Assembly (NCBI GenBank): GCA_016931875.1
Contig: JAFGDX010000014.1
Span: 1 to 8,384, forward strand
DNA from: Prolixibacteraceae bacterium
GTDB taxonomy: Bacteria; Bacteroidota; Bacteroidia; Bacteroidales; Prolixibacteraceae
Reading direction: 5' to 3'
DNA: 8,384 nucleotides
Below the pieces are notes generated by a model, which ran no database searches, was not told where the DNA came from, and was given only the letters and a program-made list of their open reading frames with translations. A program made the translations under genes and the position numbers. Below, piece by piece: positions 1 to 6,773 of this stretch; within the stretch, counting starts at the first letter, position 1, and each line of letters starts with the position of its first letter.

Positions 1-1
1 A

Positions 2-871
2 ACCGTTGTGGGCGATTTGCTCTATATTTATTCAGGGTATGGTGTGCTTAGTTGCATGGATGCAAAGAATGGTTCGCTGAAGTGGACAAAAGATGTGTTT
101 AACGATTTCGATGGGAAAAATATTCAGTGGGGTGTTACCGAAACCGTGGTGGTGGATGGAGATGTGGTTTTTGTTACTCCGGGCGGTAAAAAGAACAATG
201 TTGTGGCATTAAACCGTTTTAATGGCAATTTAATCTGGACATCAGAAGGACTTGGAGAACTTTCGGCTTACTGCACTCCTTTGCTGGTGGAATTGCCTGC
301 TGGAAAGCTATTGGTAACCCACACCGCCGATCATCTTCTCGGGATTAATGCTTCAAACGGAAAATTGTTGTGGTCGTACCCGCACCCCAACCGCTGGAGT
401 GTGCATGCCAATACACCGATTTATGAAAATGGCGGCTTGTTTTGTTTTAGTGGTTACGGGCAAGGAGGCGAAAAACTCAGTTTGAGCAACAATGGAAACA
501 GCATCAAAGAAGAATGGAAAAATGAAAAACTCGACAACCGGATTGGAGGAATGGTTCTGGTTGACGGATATTTGTACGGATCGGGCGACAACAGCCGGGA
601 ATGGAGATGCGTGGATTGGAAAACCGGTGAAGAAAAATATGCTTCGGGAGAATTAACCAAGGGAACAGTTATTTATGCCGACGGAATGTTGTATTGCTAC
701 AGCGAAAGAGGAGAATTGGCACTGGTGAAAGCCACTCCTGAAAAGTTTAATATCGTAAGTAAGACCAGGGTAGAGCTGGGTTCGGCCCAACATTGGGCCC
801 ATCCGGTAATTAACAATGGGAAACTGTATGTGAGACATGGCAACACTTTGGTCGCTTATAAAATCAAATAA
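2..871 (+). CDS. Secreted PQQ-like (BamB-type) beta-propeller protein, 5'-truncated by the window edge
   Basis: This is the C-terminal 289 residues of a beta-propeller protein; the frame is open through the left edge, so the true start lies outside. Repeated blades of the form 'hydrophobic strand, aromatic, D-x-x-x-G-x-x-x-W' are visible, for example MDAKNGSLKW, LNRFNGNLIW and INASNGKLLW, the usual signature of PQQ-like/BamB-like propellers. It aligns along its whole length with the intact propeller encoded at 2815-4059, sharing TPGG, LDN-x-IGG, the ADG-x-LYCY-x-ERG block and the HWAHP...RHG ending. By that alignment about 112 residues, including the signal peptide and the WRGPNRDG motif, are missing. 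A GTG at position 8 could be read as a start but falls inside a blade. The product is probably periplasmic or outer-envelope. No active-site features of true quinoprotein dehydrogenases are visible, so cofactor binding is doubtful. Function and substrate are unknown. Confidence 0.9.
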   Translation, partial: TVVGDLLYIYSGYGVLSCMDAKNGSLKWTKDVFNDFDGKNIQWGVTETVVVDGDVVFVTPGGKKNNVVALNRFNGNLIWTSEGLGELSAYCTPLLVELPAGKLLVTHTADHLLGINASNGKLLWSYPHPNRWSVHANTPIYENGGLFCFSGYGQGGEKLSLSNNGNSIKEEWKNEKLDNRIGGMVLVDGYLYGSGDNSREWRCVDWKTGEEKYASGELTKGTVIYADGMLYCYSERGELALVKATPEKFNIVSKTRVELGSAQHWAHPVINNGKLYVRHGNTLVAYKIK

Positions 872-948
872 AGATTCATTCTAAATAACACTGATTAAGG
901 GATTTAAGCAACTATACATCTTTTCGGATTTGGTGTTCGTCGCAGCAA

Positions 949-980
949 TTTGCCCGTTTGTTTGGCTTGCAGTAAGTTTG
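949..980 (+). promoter_or_regulatory. Bacteroidota-type promoter for the histidine kinase operon
   Basis: TTTG at 949-952 is followed after exactly 20 bp by TAAGTTTG at 973-980. This matches the Bacteroidota primary sigma factor consensus (-33 TTTG, -7 TAnnTTTG). Transcription would begin a few bases downstream, near 985-987, leaving a short A-rich leader of about 15 nt before the ATG at 1000. That leader has no Shine-Dalgarno sequence, as is usual in this phylum. An imperfect dyad (GCAA-TTT-GCC at 945-954 against GGCTTGC at 964-970) overlaps the -33 element and the spacer and could be a repressor or activator site, though that is speculative. The promoter would serve the kinase, the regulator and probably the 2815-4059 propeller. 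Confidence 0.65.
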
Positions 981-999
981 TTGTAAATCAAAAATTAAA

Positions 1000-2052
1000 A
1001 TGGCACAAAACCAACTTCCTATATTTTTCAGATACCGCGTTTGGTGGCACATTCTGTTTTGGGTGGTGATTTTTGTGATGTACTGGCTTACCTACGGCGG
1101 ATATCTGGAACGCTATCATGAAGAATTTATCATCGGTCTGGCCTTGCTACCGGCTCGAATTATTGGTACTTATGTACTGATTTACCTGATTCTTCCGGTG
1201 GCAACCGAAAAAAAGAAGTTCGTTACGTTTGGTGTTTTAGTGGTTCTTCACAGTATTTTGTATGGGTTTATCATTTGGGTTTCATATTATTACCTGAATT
1301 TATTGAAGGAATATTACGATCTTTCAAAATATTCACTTTTTTATCTGCCCAAAATTTTAAACAATATAATATCAAACTACGGAATTCCCGTTTTTGCATC
1401 AGCCATTATTATTTTTAAAAAGTGGTACATCGACGAGCAAAAGAATAAAAAACTGGCCGAGGAAAAACTGGCCGCTGATTTGAGATTCCTGAAATCACAG
1501 GTACATCCGCATTTTTTGTTCAATACCTTAAACAACTTGTATGCCCTCACTTTAATTCAATCGGAAAAAACACCCGATATTGTTCTTAAACTTTCGGGCT
1601 TGCTCGATTATATGATTTATAAAAGCAACGACAATTTTGTTCCGCTGAAAAAGGAACTGGAGATACTGGAAAGTTATATCGAACTTGAAAAAATGAGGTA
1701 CAACGAGCGGCTGGAACTAACCTATGAAATACGCGGAGAAACTGACAGTCACCAAATAGCTCCGCTCATTCTTTTGCCGTTTATTGAAAACAGTTTCAAA
1801 CATGGCGCCAGCAACGACCGGACAAAACCAAATATTAAAATACGGCTTGAAATTCAACCCGGGAATTTACATCTGCAGGTTTTTAATTCAGTTCCGGCTG
1901 AAAAGAAAGTGGATGAATCGGTGGGTGAAGGAATTGGTTTGAAGAATGTGCGGAGAAGGCTGGAGCTGATTTATCCGGGGCAATACAATCTGTTGGTTAA
2001 ACCGGGTGAAAAAAGGTTCGAAGTAGATTTGAAAATATTCTGGAAAAAGTAA
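1000..2052 (+). CDS. LytS/YpdA-type sensor histidine kinase
   Basis: A 350-residue membrane histidine kinase of the His_kinase (LytS) family. About four hydrophobic segments (roughly residues 14-32, 43-66, 74-98 and 122-139) form the sensor region, with no sizeable extracytoplasmic domain, so the signal is probably sensed in or at the membrane. A charged helical linker (141-165) leads to the phosphoacceptor block QVHPHFLFNTLNNL at 167-180; H171 in the PHFLFN core is the likely phosphorylated histidine. The ATP-binding domain shows the N-box LPFIENSFKHG (259-269) and the glycine loop GEGIGLKNVRRRL (309-321). The partner is the LytTR regulator that starts 6 bp after its stop. The start at 1000 fits the promoter and A-rich leader immediately upstream. 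The stimulus is unknown; the neighbouring envelope propeller and redox genes are plausible targets by position only. Confidence 0.95.
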   Translation: MAQNQLPIFFRYRVWWHILFWVVIFVMYWLTYGGYLERYHEEFIIGLALLPARIIGTYVLIYLILPVATEKKKFVTFGVLVVLHSILYGFIIWVSYYYLNLLKEYYDLSKYSLFYLPKILNNIISNYGIPVFASAIIIFKKWYIDEQKNKKLAEEKLAADLRFLKSQVHPHFLFNTLNNLYALTLIQSEKTPDIVLKLSGLLDYMIYKSNDNFVPLKKELEILESYIELEKMRYNERLELTYEIRGETDSHQIAPLILLPFIENSFKHGASNDRTKPNIKIRLEIQPGNLHLQVFNSVPAEKKVDESVGEGIGLKNVRRRLELIYPGQYNLLVKPGEKRFEVDLKIFWKK

Positions 2053-2058
2053 ACAGCG

Positions 2059-2787
2059 ATGAATTCAAAAGCAAAATGTTTAATTGTGGACGACGAGCCC
2101 CTGGCCATTGAAGTACTGAAATCGCACATCAGTAAAATCGATACCATAGAAATTGCAGGAACCGCCTGTGATGCTTTTGATGCCTTTAATTTTCTCACCA
2201 GAAACAAAGTCGATTTAATGTTTCTTGATATTCATATGCCCGAAATGAAGGGGACTGAATTGATAAAAACGCTTCAAAACCCGCCATCGGTTATTTTAAC
2301 CACCGCCCACCGGCAATATGCCCTGGAAGGGTATGATTTGAATGTACTGGATTATTTGCTCAAACCAATTTCATTTGAACGGTTTATGCAGGGCATCGAA
2401 AAGTTTTACGCCCTTTTTGCGGCCAGCGATGAAATTTCTGTACATAAAAAAGGCACCAGCGATGAATTTTTATATCTCCGCGAAAAAAATATCATTCACA
2501 AAATTCCGCTTTCCGAAATTGTTTTTATGGAAAGTATGGGAGATAATCTGAAACTGATTACTGAAAATCGCGAAATCAATATCCGCTGCACCATTTCCGC
2601 CATAGAAAATGTACTTCCGCCCACTGATTTTTTGCGTATCCACCGTTCATTTATTATTTCATTAAAACGAATAACAAGTTTTAGCCAGGTGAGCATTTTT
2701 ATCGGGAAAAAAGAATTTCCGGTGGGCTCAAGTTATAAAAATACCGTTTTTGACAAACTCGATTACAACGGCTTTATTAATAAATAA
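2059..2787 (+). CDS. LytTR-family response regulator
   Basis: A 242-residue regulator with an N-terminal receiver domain and a C-terminal LytTR DNA-binding domain. In the receiver, D11 and D12 (IVDDEP) form the acidic pocket, D57 in FLDIHMP is the phosphoacceptor, T81/T82 is the conserved hydroxyl position and K102 in LLKP is the invariant lysine. The LytTR domain spans roughly 137-238, with the typical FLRIHRSFIIS stretch at 191-201. This two-domain layout and length are standard for regulators paired with LytS-type kinases. The kinase lies 6 bp upstream and the 2815-4059 propeller follows after 27 bp, so all three are probably cotranscribed. DNA targets cannot be determined here; no convincing pair of LytTR direct repeats was found in the gaps, only a weak GTTGATAA pair before the 4227 gene. 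Confidence 0.95.
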   Translation: MNSKAKCLIVDDEPLAIEVLKSHISKIDTIEIAGTACDAFDAFNFLTRNKVDLMFLDIHMPEMKGTELIKTLQNPPSVILTTAHRQYALEGYDLNVLDYLLKPISFERFMQGIEKFYALFAASDEISVHKKGTSDEFLYLREKNIIHKIPLSEIVFMESMGDNLKLITENREINIRCTISAIENVLPPTDFLRIHRSFIISLKRITSFSQVSIFIGKKEFPVGSSYKNTVFDKLDYNGFINK

Positions 2788-2814
2788 AATCAAAATCAAT
2801 AAAACAACTAAAGA

Positions 2815-4059
2815 ATGAAAATAACATTTGCAACACTGATTCTTTTTATCGCAACCCTCGCGGTAAATGCCCAGCTTGTGCAGTGGCGCGGGCCAAACCG
2901 CGATGGGATTTTTAATGAAACAGGACTCTTGAAACAGTGGCCCGAAAACGGCCCGGAAGTAATTCTTGAAGTGGATGATATTGGCAAAGGCTGGTCGTCG
3001 CCTGTATTTTTTGATAACATGGTTTATATTACCGGTATGATTGACACACTTGATTATCTTTCTGCTGTAAATATGGATGGAACCATTAAATGGAAAGTGC
3101 CTTATGGTCGTTCCTGGAACCAGTCGTACCCCGACACCAGAAGCACGCCCACCATTGAAGACAACCGGATTTATGTGCAAAGCGGGACCGGGCGTCTGGC
3201 CTGTATCGACCGGGAAACCGGGAAAGATATCTGGGCGGTTGAAGTGGATAAGGATTTTGAAAGTGAATACCACGTGTGGGGAAATTCTGAAACGCCGTTA
3301 ATTGTTGATGATAAAGTAATTTGTACACCTGGCGGACAAAAAACCAGCGTGGTGGCTTTTAACAAACTTACCGGCGAATTGATGTGGCAGAGTGAATCAG
3401 TAGGGGGGCCACGGTCATATATTTCGGCCACCATTTACGAATTTAACGGGCATCGTTTTGTTTTGGCGGCCACCGCATCGCACCTGATTGCACTTCGCCC
3501 CGAAAACGGAGAAATAGCCTGGAGTTACAAATATTTTGATGCAGAAAAATGGGAATGGCAGGATAACGGGCTGATTTGGACAAATACACCACTTTACAAA
3601 GACAACCAGATTTTTATTTCCATGGGTTACGATTACCCTGCGGTGATGCTTACCATGGATTCAACCGGAACTTCGGTTTCTGAAAAATACATCGACCACA
3701 CGCTCGACAACCATATCGGAGGGTTGGTTTTGTTCGACGGTCATGTATATGCTTCCAACTGGTTTAACAATTCAAACGGCCGGTGGGTATGCATGAAATG
3801 GGACAATGGTGAAATTAAATATGTGACTGACTGGGATACCAAAGGCCCCATTGTAATGGCCGACGGATTACTGTATTGCTACAACGAACGCGGGAAAGTG
3901 GCCCTGGTTAACCCTGATCCCAAAGGTTTTGATATAATCAGCGAGTTCAAAATAACCAAGGGCTCCGGTCCGCACTGGGCACATCCGTTTATTGCCGGTG
4001 GAAAATTGTTTATGCGGCACGGCGAAATTTTGCTTGGGTACAACATTAGTGGAAAATAA
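2815..4059 (+). CDS. Secreted PQQ-like (BamB-type) beta-propeller protein
   Basis: A 414-residue exported beta-propeller. The N-terminus (about residues 1-19, ending VNA before Q20) is a Sec signal peptide; there is no lipobox cysteine, so a soluble periplasmic or outer-envelope protein is expected. The mature protein opens with WRGPNRDG (24-31), common in PQQ-like propellers of Bacteroidota, Planctomycetes and Verrucomicrobia. Blades follow with D-x-x-x-G-x-x-x-W endings, such as IDRETGKDIW (131-140), FNKLTGELMW (182-191) and LRPENGEIAW (227-236). Further landmarks are TPGG (171-174), LDNHIGG (297-303) and ADGLLYCYNERG (349-360). It is a paralogue of the truncated gene at 2-871. It follows the response regulator after 27 bp of A-rich sequence and probably belongs to that operon. 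The vicinal-cysteine and acidic catalytic pattern of quinoprotein alcohol dehydrogenases is not visible, so it may be a binding or scaffold protein rather than an enzyme. Confidence 0.9.
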   Translation: MKITFATLILFIATLAVNAQLVQWRGPNRDGIFNETGLLKQWPENGPEVILEVDDIGKGWSSPVFFDNMVYITGMIDTLDYLSAVNMDGTIKWKVPYGRSWNQSYPDTRSTPTIEDNRIYVQSGTGRLACIDRETGKDIWAVEVDKDFESEYHVWGNSETPLIVDDKVICTPGGQKTSVVAFNKLTGELMWQSESVGGPRSYISATIYEFNGHRFVLAATASHLIALRPENGEIAWSYKYFDAEKWEWQDNGLIWTNTPLYKDNQIFISMGYDYPAVMLTMDSTGTSVSEKYIDHTLDNHIGGLVLFDGHVYASNWFNNSNGRWVCMKWDNGEIKYVTDWDTKGPIVMADGLLYCYNERGKVALVNPDPKGFDIISEFKITKGSGPHWAHPFIAGGKLFMRHGEILLGYNISGK

Positions 4060-4076
4060 TCAGCCTCAAAAAAGGG

Positions 4077-4137
4077 GTTGATAACAGATGTTCAATAGCT
4101 GGGAAATAAAAATTATAAGTACATTTAAAGTTGATAA
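4077..4137. repeat. Weak direct-repeat pair in the gap before the anchored propeller gene
   Basis: GTTGATAA occurs at 4077-4084 and again at 4130-4137, 53 bp start to start, in the 167 bp gap between the two propeller genes. The spacing is close to five helical turns, which would suit a pair of regulator sites. Eight-base matches in AT-rich DNA also arise by chance, and the spacing is not the usual roughly 21 bp of LytTR sites. The same gap has a small GC dyad (GCGG-TTG-CCGC, 4146-4156). No clear terminator closes the upstream gene. Confidence 0.15.
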
Positions 4138-4190
4138 TGTGATTGGCGGTTGCCGCACAAATCCTGCCATTAAAATAAAATTGTTTTTTG

Positions 4191-4198
4191 TGAATTTG
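4191..4198 (+). promoter_or_regulatory. Possible promoter -7 element for the anchored propeller gene (weak)
   Basis: TGAATTTG at 4191-4198 differs by one base from the Bacteroidota -7 consensus TAnnTTTG and lies 28 bp before the ATG at 4227, a sensible leader length. No TTTG or TTG is present 17-23 bp upstream, so the -33 element is missing. The 167 bp gap, against the 6 and 27 bp gaps of the preceding operon, is the better reason to expect a new transcription start here. Confidence 0.22.
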
Positions 4199-4226
4199 TT
4201 TTAATGGATACTAATTAAAACTGAAA

Positions 4227-5651
4227 ATGAACACCAAAAAAACCATAAATACTATCCTTCTTGTTATCAGTTTTATCGGACTGGTATTTATCTTCTGGTG
4301 GCTGAGAAACGATCCAACCCGGAGTTTCAAAATCAGTGAAGCCGGCGCCGATAACCGCGGTACGGCTGACTCGGCGCAGGTGGTAAATATTGGAGAAATT
4401 TTTCGCGAATACGAAACAACATACACCGAACTTTCTGAAACATGGCCACGGTTCAGGGGAAGCGATTTTGATAACATTTCAAAGTCGCCGGTAAAACTGA
4501 TTGATAAATTCCCTGCTGAAGGGCCCAAAATTTTATGGAGTGTTGAATTAGGTGAAGGACACTCAGGAGCCGCAATATACAATGGGCTGGCTTATGTTTT
4601 GGACTACGACGAAGAAAAACGCGCCGACATGTTGCGCTGTTTTTCGGTTGTTGATGGAAAAGAGATGTGGGCACGTGGCTACAGTCTGAACATCAAACGA
4701 AACCACGGTATGTCACGAACCATTCCGGCTGTAACCGATGATTATATTTTAACCATGGGCCCCATGTGCCATGTAATGTGCCTGGAGAGAGAAACGGCCA
4801 ATTTGCTCTGGGGGCTGGATGTGGCCAAAGAATACGAGTCCGAAATTCCGCTGTGGTACACTGGCCAGTGTCCGCTCATCGACGATGGAAAAGCCATTAT
4901 TGCCACCGGAGGAAAAGCCCTGATGGTAGCCATTGATTGTGCAACAGGCGAAAAACTATGGGAAACTCCCAACCCAAACAACTGGCTCATGTCGCACTCT
5001 TCGGTAATGCCCTATACTTTTGGCGGGCGTAAAATGTATGTGTACAGCGCCATTGGAGGCATGGTTGGTATTGCAGCCGACGGTGATGATGCCGGTAAAA
5101 TTCTTTGGGAAACACCCGCATGGAACCATTCGGTGGTGGCACCTTCGCCGGTATGTATGCCCGACGGAAAAATATTTATGACCGCAGGTTACGGGGCCGG
5201 AAGTATGATGCTCCAACTTTCTGAAAATGACAATACCTATACCATTGAACCTTTGTATGAATATGCCCCCAAAGATGGTTTGGCTTGTGAGCAGCAAACT
5301 GCCATTTTCTGGAACAATCATCTTTTCGGAATTTTACCCAAAGATGGTGGTGCATTGCGAAATCAGATGGTTTGTGTCAGCCCGTCGGATACAAGAAAAA
5401 TTATCTGGTCAAGCGGAAAAGAGGTGCGTTTTGGACTGGGGCCCTATTTTATGGCCGATGGAAAATTATTTATTCTCAGCGACGATGGAACATTAACAAT
5501 AGCAAAACCCGGTATCGATAGTTACATTCAAATTGACCAGGTAAAAGTAATTGAAAATGCCCATGATGCCTGGGCGCCGTTTGCACTGGCCAACGGATAT
5601 TTGATTATGCGGGATTCGAAAACAATGGTGTGTATTGATTTGAACGTGTAA
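4227..5651 (+). CDS. Inner-membrane-anchored PQQ-like beta-propeller protein
   Basis: A 474-residue protein with a short basic N-terminus (KK at 4-5) and one hydrophobic helix at about 9-26, best read as an uncleaved signal anchor holding a periplasmic propeller. After a linker (about 30-70) comes WPRFRGSDFDNIS (73-85), the WPRFRG form of the family's opening motif. Blades include VVDGKEMW (141-148), LERETANLLW (186-195), IDCATGEKLW (236-245) and a DDAGKILW strand (287-294). Distinctive stretches are WYTGQCPLIDDG (210-221), NWLMSHSSVMP (252-262) and ACEQQT (353-358). It is only distantly similar to the two secreted propellers and belongs to a separate subfamily that, from memory, is conserved across several phyla. 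It has nine cysteines (138, 181, 185, 215, 238, 310, 354, 383, 469), many for a periplasmic protein. The NHL gene follows after 81 bp, and the redox genes further on suggest an envelope electron-transfer or sensing role, which is inference. Confidence 0.9.
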   Translation: MNTKKTINTILLVISFIGLVFIFWWLRNDPTRSFKISEAGADNRGTADSAQVVNIGEIFREYETTYTELSETWPRFRGSDFDNISKSPVKLIDKFPAEGPKILWSVELGEGHSGAAIYNGLAYVLDYDEEKRADMLRCFSVVDGKEMWARGYSLNIKRNHGMSRTIPAVTDDYILTMGPMCHVMCLERETANLLWGLDVAKEYESEIPLWYTGQCPLIDDGKAIIATGGKALMVAIDCATGEKLWETPNPNNWLMSHSSVMPYTFGGRKMYVYSAIGGMVGIAADGDDAGKILWETPAWNHSVVAPSPVCMPDGKIFMTAGYGAGSMMLQLSENDNTYTIEPLYEYAPKDGLACEQQTAIFWNNHLFGILPKDGGALRNQMVCVSPSDTRKIIWSSGKEVRFGLGPYFMADGKLFILSDDGTLTIAKPGIDSYIQIDQVKVIENAHDAWAPFALANGYLIMRDSKTMVCIDLNV

Positions 5652-5670
5652 ATATGGTTGAATGAGTTTT

Positions 5671-5707
5671 TTAATAGAAAGGAGGGTGGGTTTATCCTGA
5701 CTATTAA
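5671..5707 (+). promoter_or_regulatory. Intercistronic RNA hairpin with a buried Shine-Dalgarno-like stretch
   Basis: TTAATAG (5671-5677) pairs perfectly with CTATTAA (5701-5707). After a 2x2 mismatch, AGGA (5680-5683) pairs with TCCT (5695-5698), leaving an 11-nt loop. The left arm and loop contain AGAAAGGAGG (5676-5685), which would match a typical 16S 3' end but has no properly spaced start codon. No T-tract follows on the + strand, so it is not a classical terminator. It sits between the two anchored propeller genes, ending 25 nt before the NHL start. A role in RNA processing, stability or expression ratio is possible. Confidence 0.5.
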
Positions 5708-5732
5708 TTCTAAAAATTTGACAGATTGAAAA

Positions 5733-6689
5733 ATGAAAAACAAAGGAATTGTACTGTTTCTGATAGTTCTGGCACTCGTAATTGTGGCGGTAATTGTGGG
5801 CGAATTTATGTCTGACAGGCCAAACAAAAGCGAGGCAAATCCTTATGAATACAACATCGACGAATTTAAAAATATCGATCCTGATTTGATAAAATTCAAA
5901 GAAACCAAAAATTTCAAGCCCGGTTTTGAACAACCAACAGGCATTGATGTAGCCAATGAAAAAATTTATGTAACGGGTGACAGGAGTTTAAAAATCATCG
6001 ACTTTTCAGGAAAACTTCTGAATGAAATTGTATTGGAAGGAGAGCCAAAAACCGTTGATGCTGACAGCGACAAAATATTTGTGGCGCAGCAGGGAAAGAT
6101 TCTGGCTTTTAATTCTTTGGGCGAAGAAATAAATGAATGGAACCTTCCCGGTGAAAATTCATACGTTACGGCAATTGCCACTTTCGAAGGGAATATTTTT
6201 GTGGCCGACGCCGGAGAACGAAAGGTGTTCCGTTACAACGAAAGTGGTGAGATTCAGAATGAAATTGAGGGAGAAAGCGGAGATGAAGTACTGCACGGAT
6301 TTATTATTCCAAGCCCGTATTTCGATATTGATGTGAATGCATACGGCGATTTGTGGGTTGTAAACCCCGGTATGCATGCATTTGAGAATTATACGTTTGA
6401 AGGAAATTTAAGAGAACATTGGGAAAACACCAGTATGATGACCGACGGTTTCAGCGGTTGCTGCAATCCGGCCCATTTTACTTTTTTGCCCGATGGAAGT
6501 TTTGTTACCAGCGAAAAAGGCTTGGTAAGAATAAAAATACACAAACCTTCAGGCCAGTTTGCATCGGTAGTGGCAGCTCCGGTGAAATTCAGTGCCGACC
6601 AGGCTCCCGATGTTGCCGCGGATAGTTTGGGAAATATTTATGCACTCGATTTTGATAAAAAAATGATACGGGTTTTTGAACCAAAATAA
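5733..6689 (+). CDS. Membrane-anchored NHL-repeat beta-propeller protein with GCCNP motif
   Basis: A 318-residue protein with a single N-terminal hydrophobic helix (about 6-23) after MKNK, predicted to anchor a periplasmic propeller to the inner membrane. About six NHL-type repeats are visible near residues 67-95, 105-130, 145-172, 195-230, 245-270 and 290-317. Typical strands include GIDVANEKIYVTG, GNIFVADAGERKVFRY and GNIYALDFDKKMIRVF. Between repeats four and five lies SGCCNPAHF (241-249), with vicinal cysteines C243-C244 that could form a disulfide or contact a metal or redox partner; these are the protein's only cysteines. It follows the anchored PQQ-like propeller after 81 bp and precedes the Tat cysteine protein and ferredoxin genes. 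NHL propellers mostly bind proteins or ligands, so a scaffold or docking role next to the membrane redox proteins is plausible but unproven. No catalytic residues were recognised. Confidence 0.88.
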   Translation: MKNKGIVLFLIVLALVIVAVIVGEFMSDRPNKSEANPYEYNIDEFKNIDPDLIKFKETKNFKPGFEQPTGIDVANEKIYVTGDRSLKIIDFSGKLLNEIVLEGEPKTVDADSDKIFVAQQGKILAFNSLGEEINEWNLPGENSYVTAIATFEGNIFVADAGERKVFRYNESGEIQNEIEGESGDEVLHGFIIPSPYFDIDVNAYGDLWVVNPGMHAFENYTFEGNLREHWENTSMMTDGFSGCCNPAHFTFLPDGSFVTSEKGLVRIKIHKPSGQFASVVAAPVKFSADQAPDVAADSLGNIYALDFDKKMIRVFEPK

Positions 6690-6701
6690 ATAACAAATAA
6701 A

Positions 6702-6773
6702 ATGGAAAGGCAGATGTTGAATAAGCGGATTTTTCCCGGCTTCCTGATTCTGCCTTCCGACTTAAGATTATGA
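6702..6773 (+). CDS. Possible 23-codon leader ORF, overlapping the next start as ATGA
   Basis: An ATG at 6702, preceded by an A-rich AATAAATAACAAATAAA-type leader of the kind used for starts in this phylum, opens a 23-codon frame (beginning MERQML, ending SDLRL). Its TGA at 6771-6773 overlaps the ATG of the small Tat gene at 6770 as ATGA. This layout would allow translational coupling, and the frame covers the whole hairpin at 6704-6758, so ribosomes reading it would melt that structure. The peptide resembles nothing recognised. A frame this short easily arises by chance; it could be simple untranslated leader. Confidence 0.25.
   Translation: MERQMLNKRIFPGFLILPSDLRL
6704..6758 (+). promoter_or_regulatory. 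Long two-tier RNA hairpin before the small Tat gene
   Basis: GGAA-A-GGCAGA (6704-6714) pairs with TCTGCCTTCC (6749-6758), giving ten base pairs with one bulged A at 6708. Inside it, AAGCGG (6723-6728) pairs with CC-G-GCTT (6736-6742), six more pairs with one bulged G. The + strand lacks a following T-tract, so it is not a standard terminator for the NHL gene. Read on the - strand, the stem is followed by a T-rich run, so it could stop antisense transcription. It ends 11 nt before the ATG at 6770 and might affect translation or processing between the propeller and ferredoxin genes. Confidence 0.55.

Noticed and set aside
8..871. GTG at position 8 as a true start of the first gene
   Set aside because: The frame is open to the window edge and the alignment with the 2815-4059 protein shows about 112 residues missing upstream; GTG 8 lies within a blade.
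2728..3273. 181-codon open frame on the - strand
   Set aside because: It lies opposite two well-supported + strand genes, and its product shows no recognisable domain; it is a shadow of coding sequence.
4144..4169. TGGCGG ... CC-T-GCCA inverted repeat as a terminator for the 2815-4059 gene
   Set aside because: Only six pairs with a bulge and a long loop, it competes with the smaller GCGG/CCGC dyad, and the T-run starts too far downstream.
5711..5720. TAAAAATTTG as a promoter -7 element for the NHL gene
   Set aside because: The TA-to-TTTG spacing is four rather than two bases, and no TTTG lies at the proper distance upstream.
5493..5933. 146-codon open frame on the - strand across the propeller/NHL junction
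   Set aside because: Low-complexity, AT-driven composition opposite real genes and the hairpin gap, with no domain or plausible leader.
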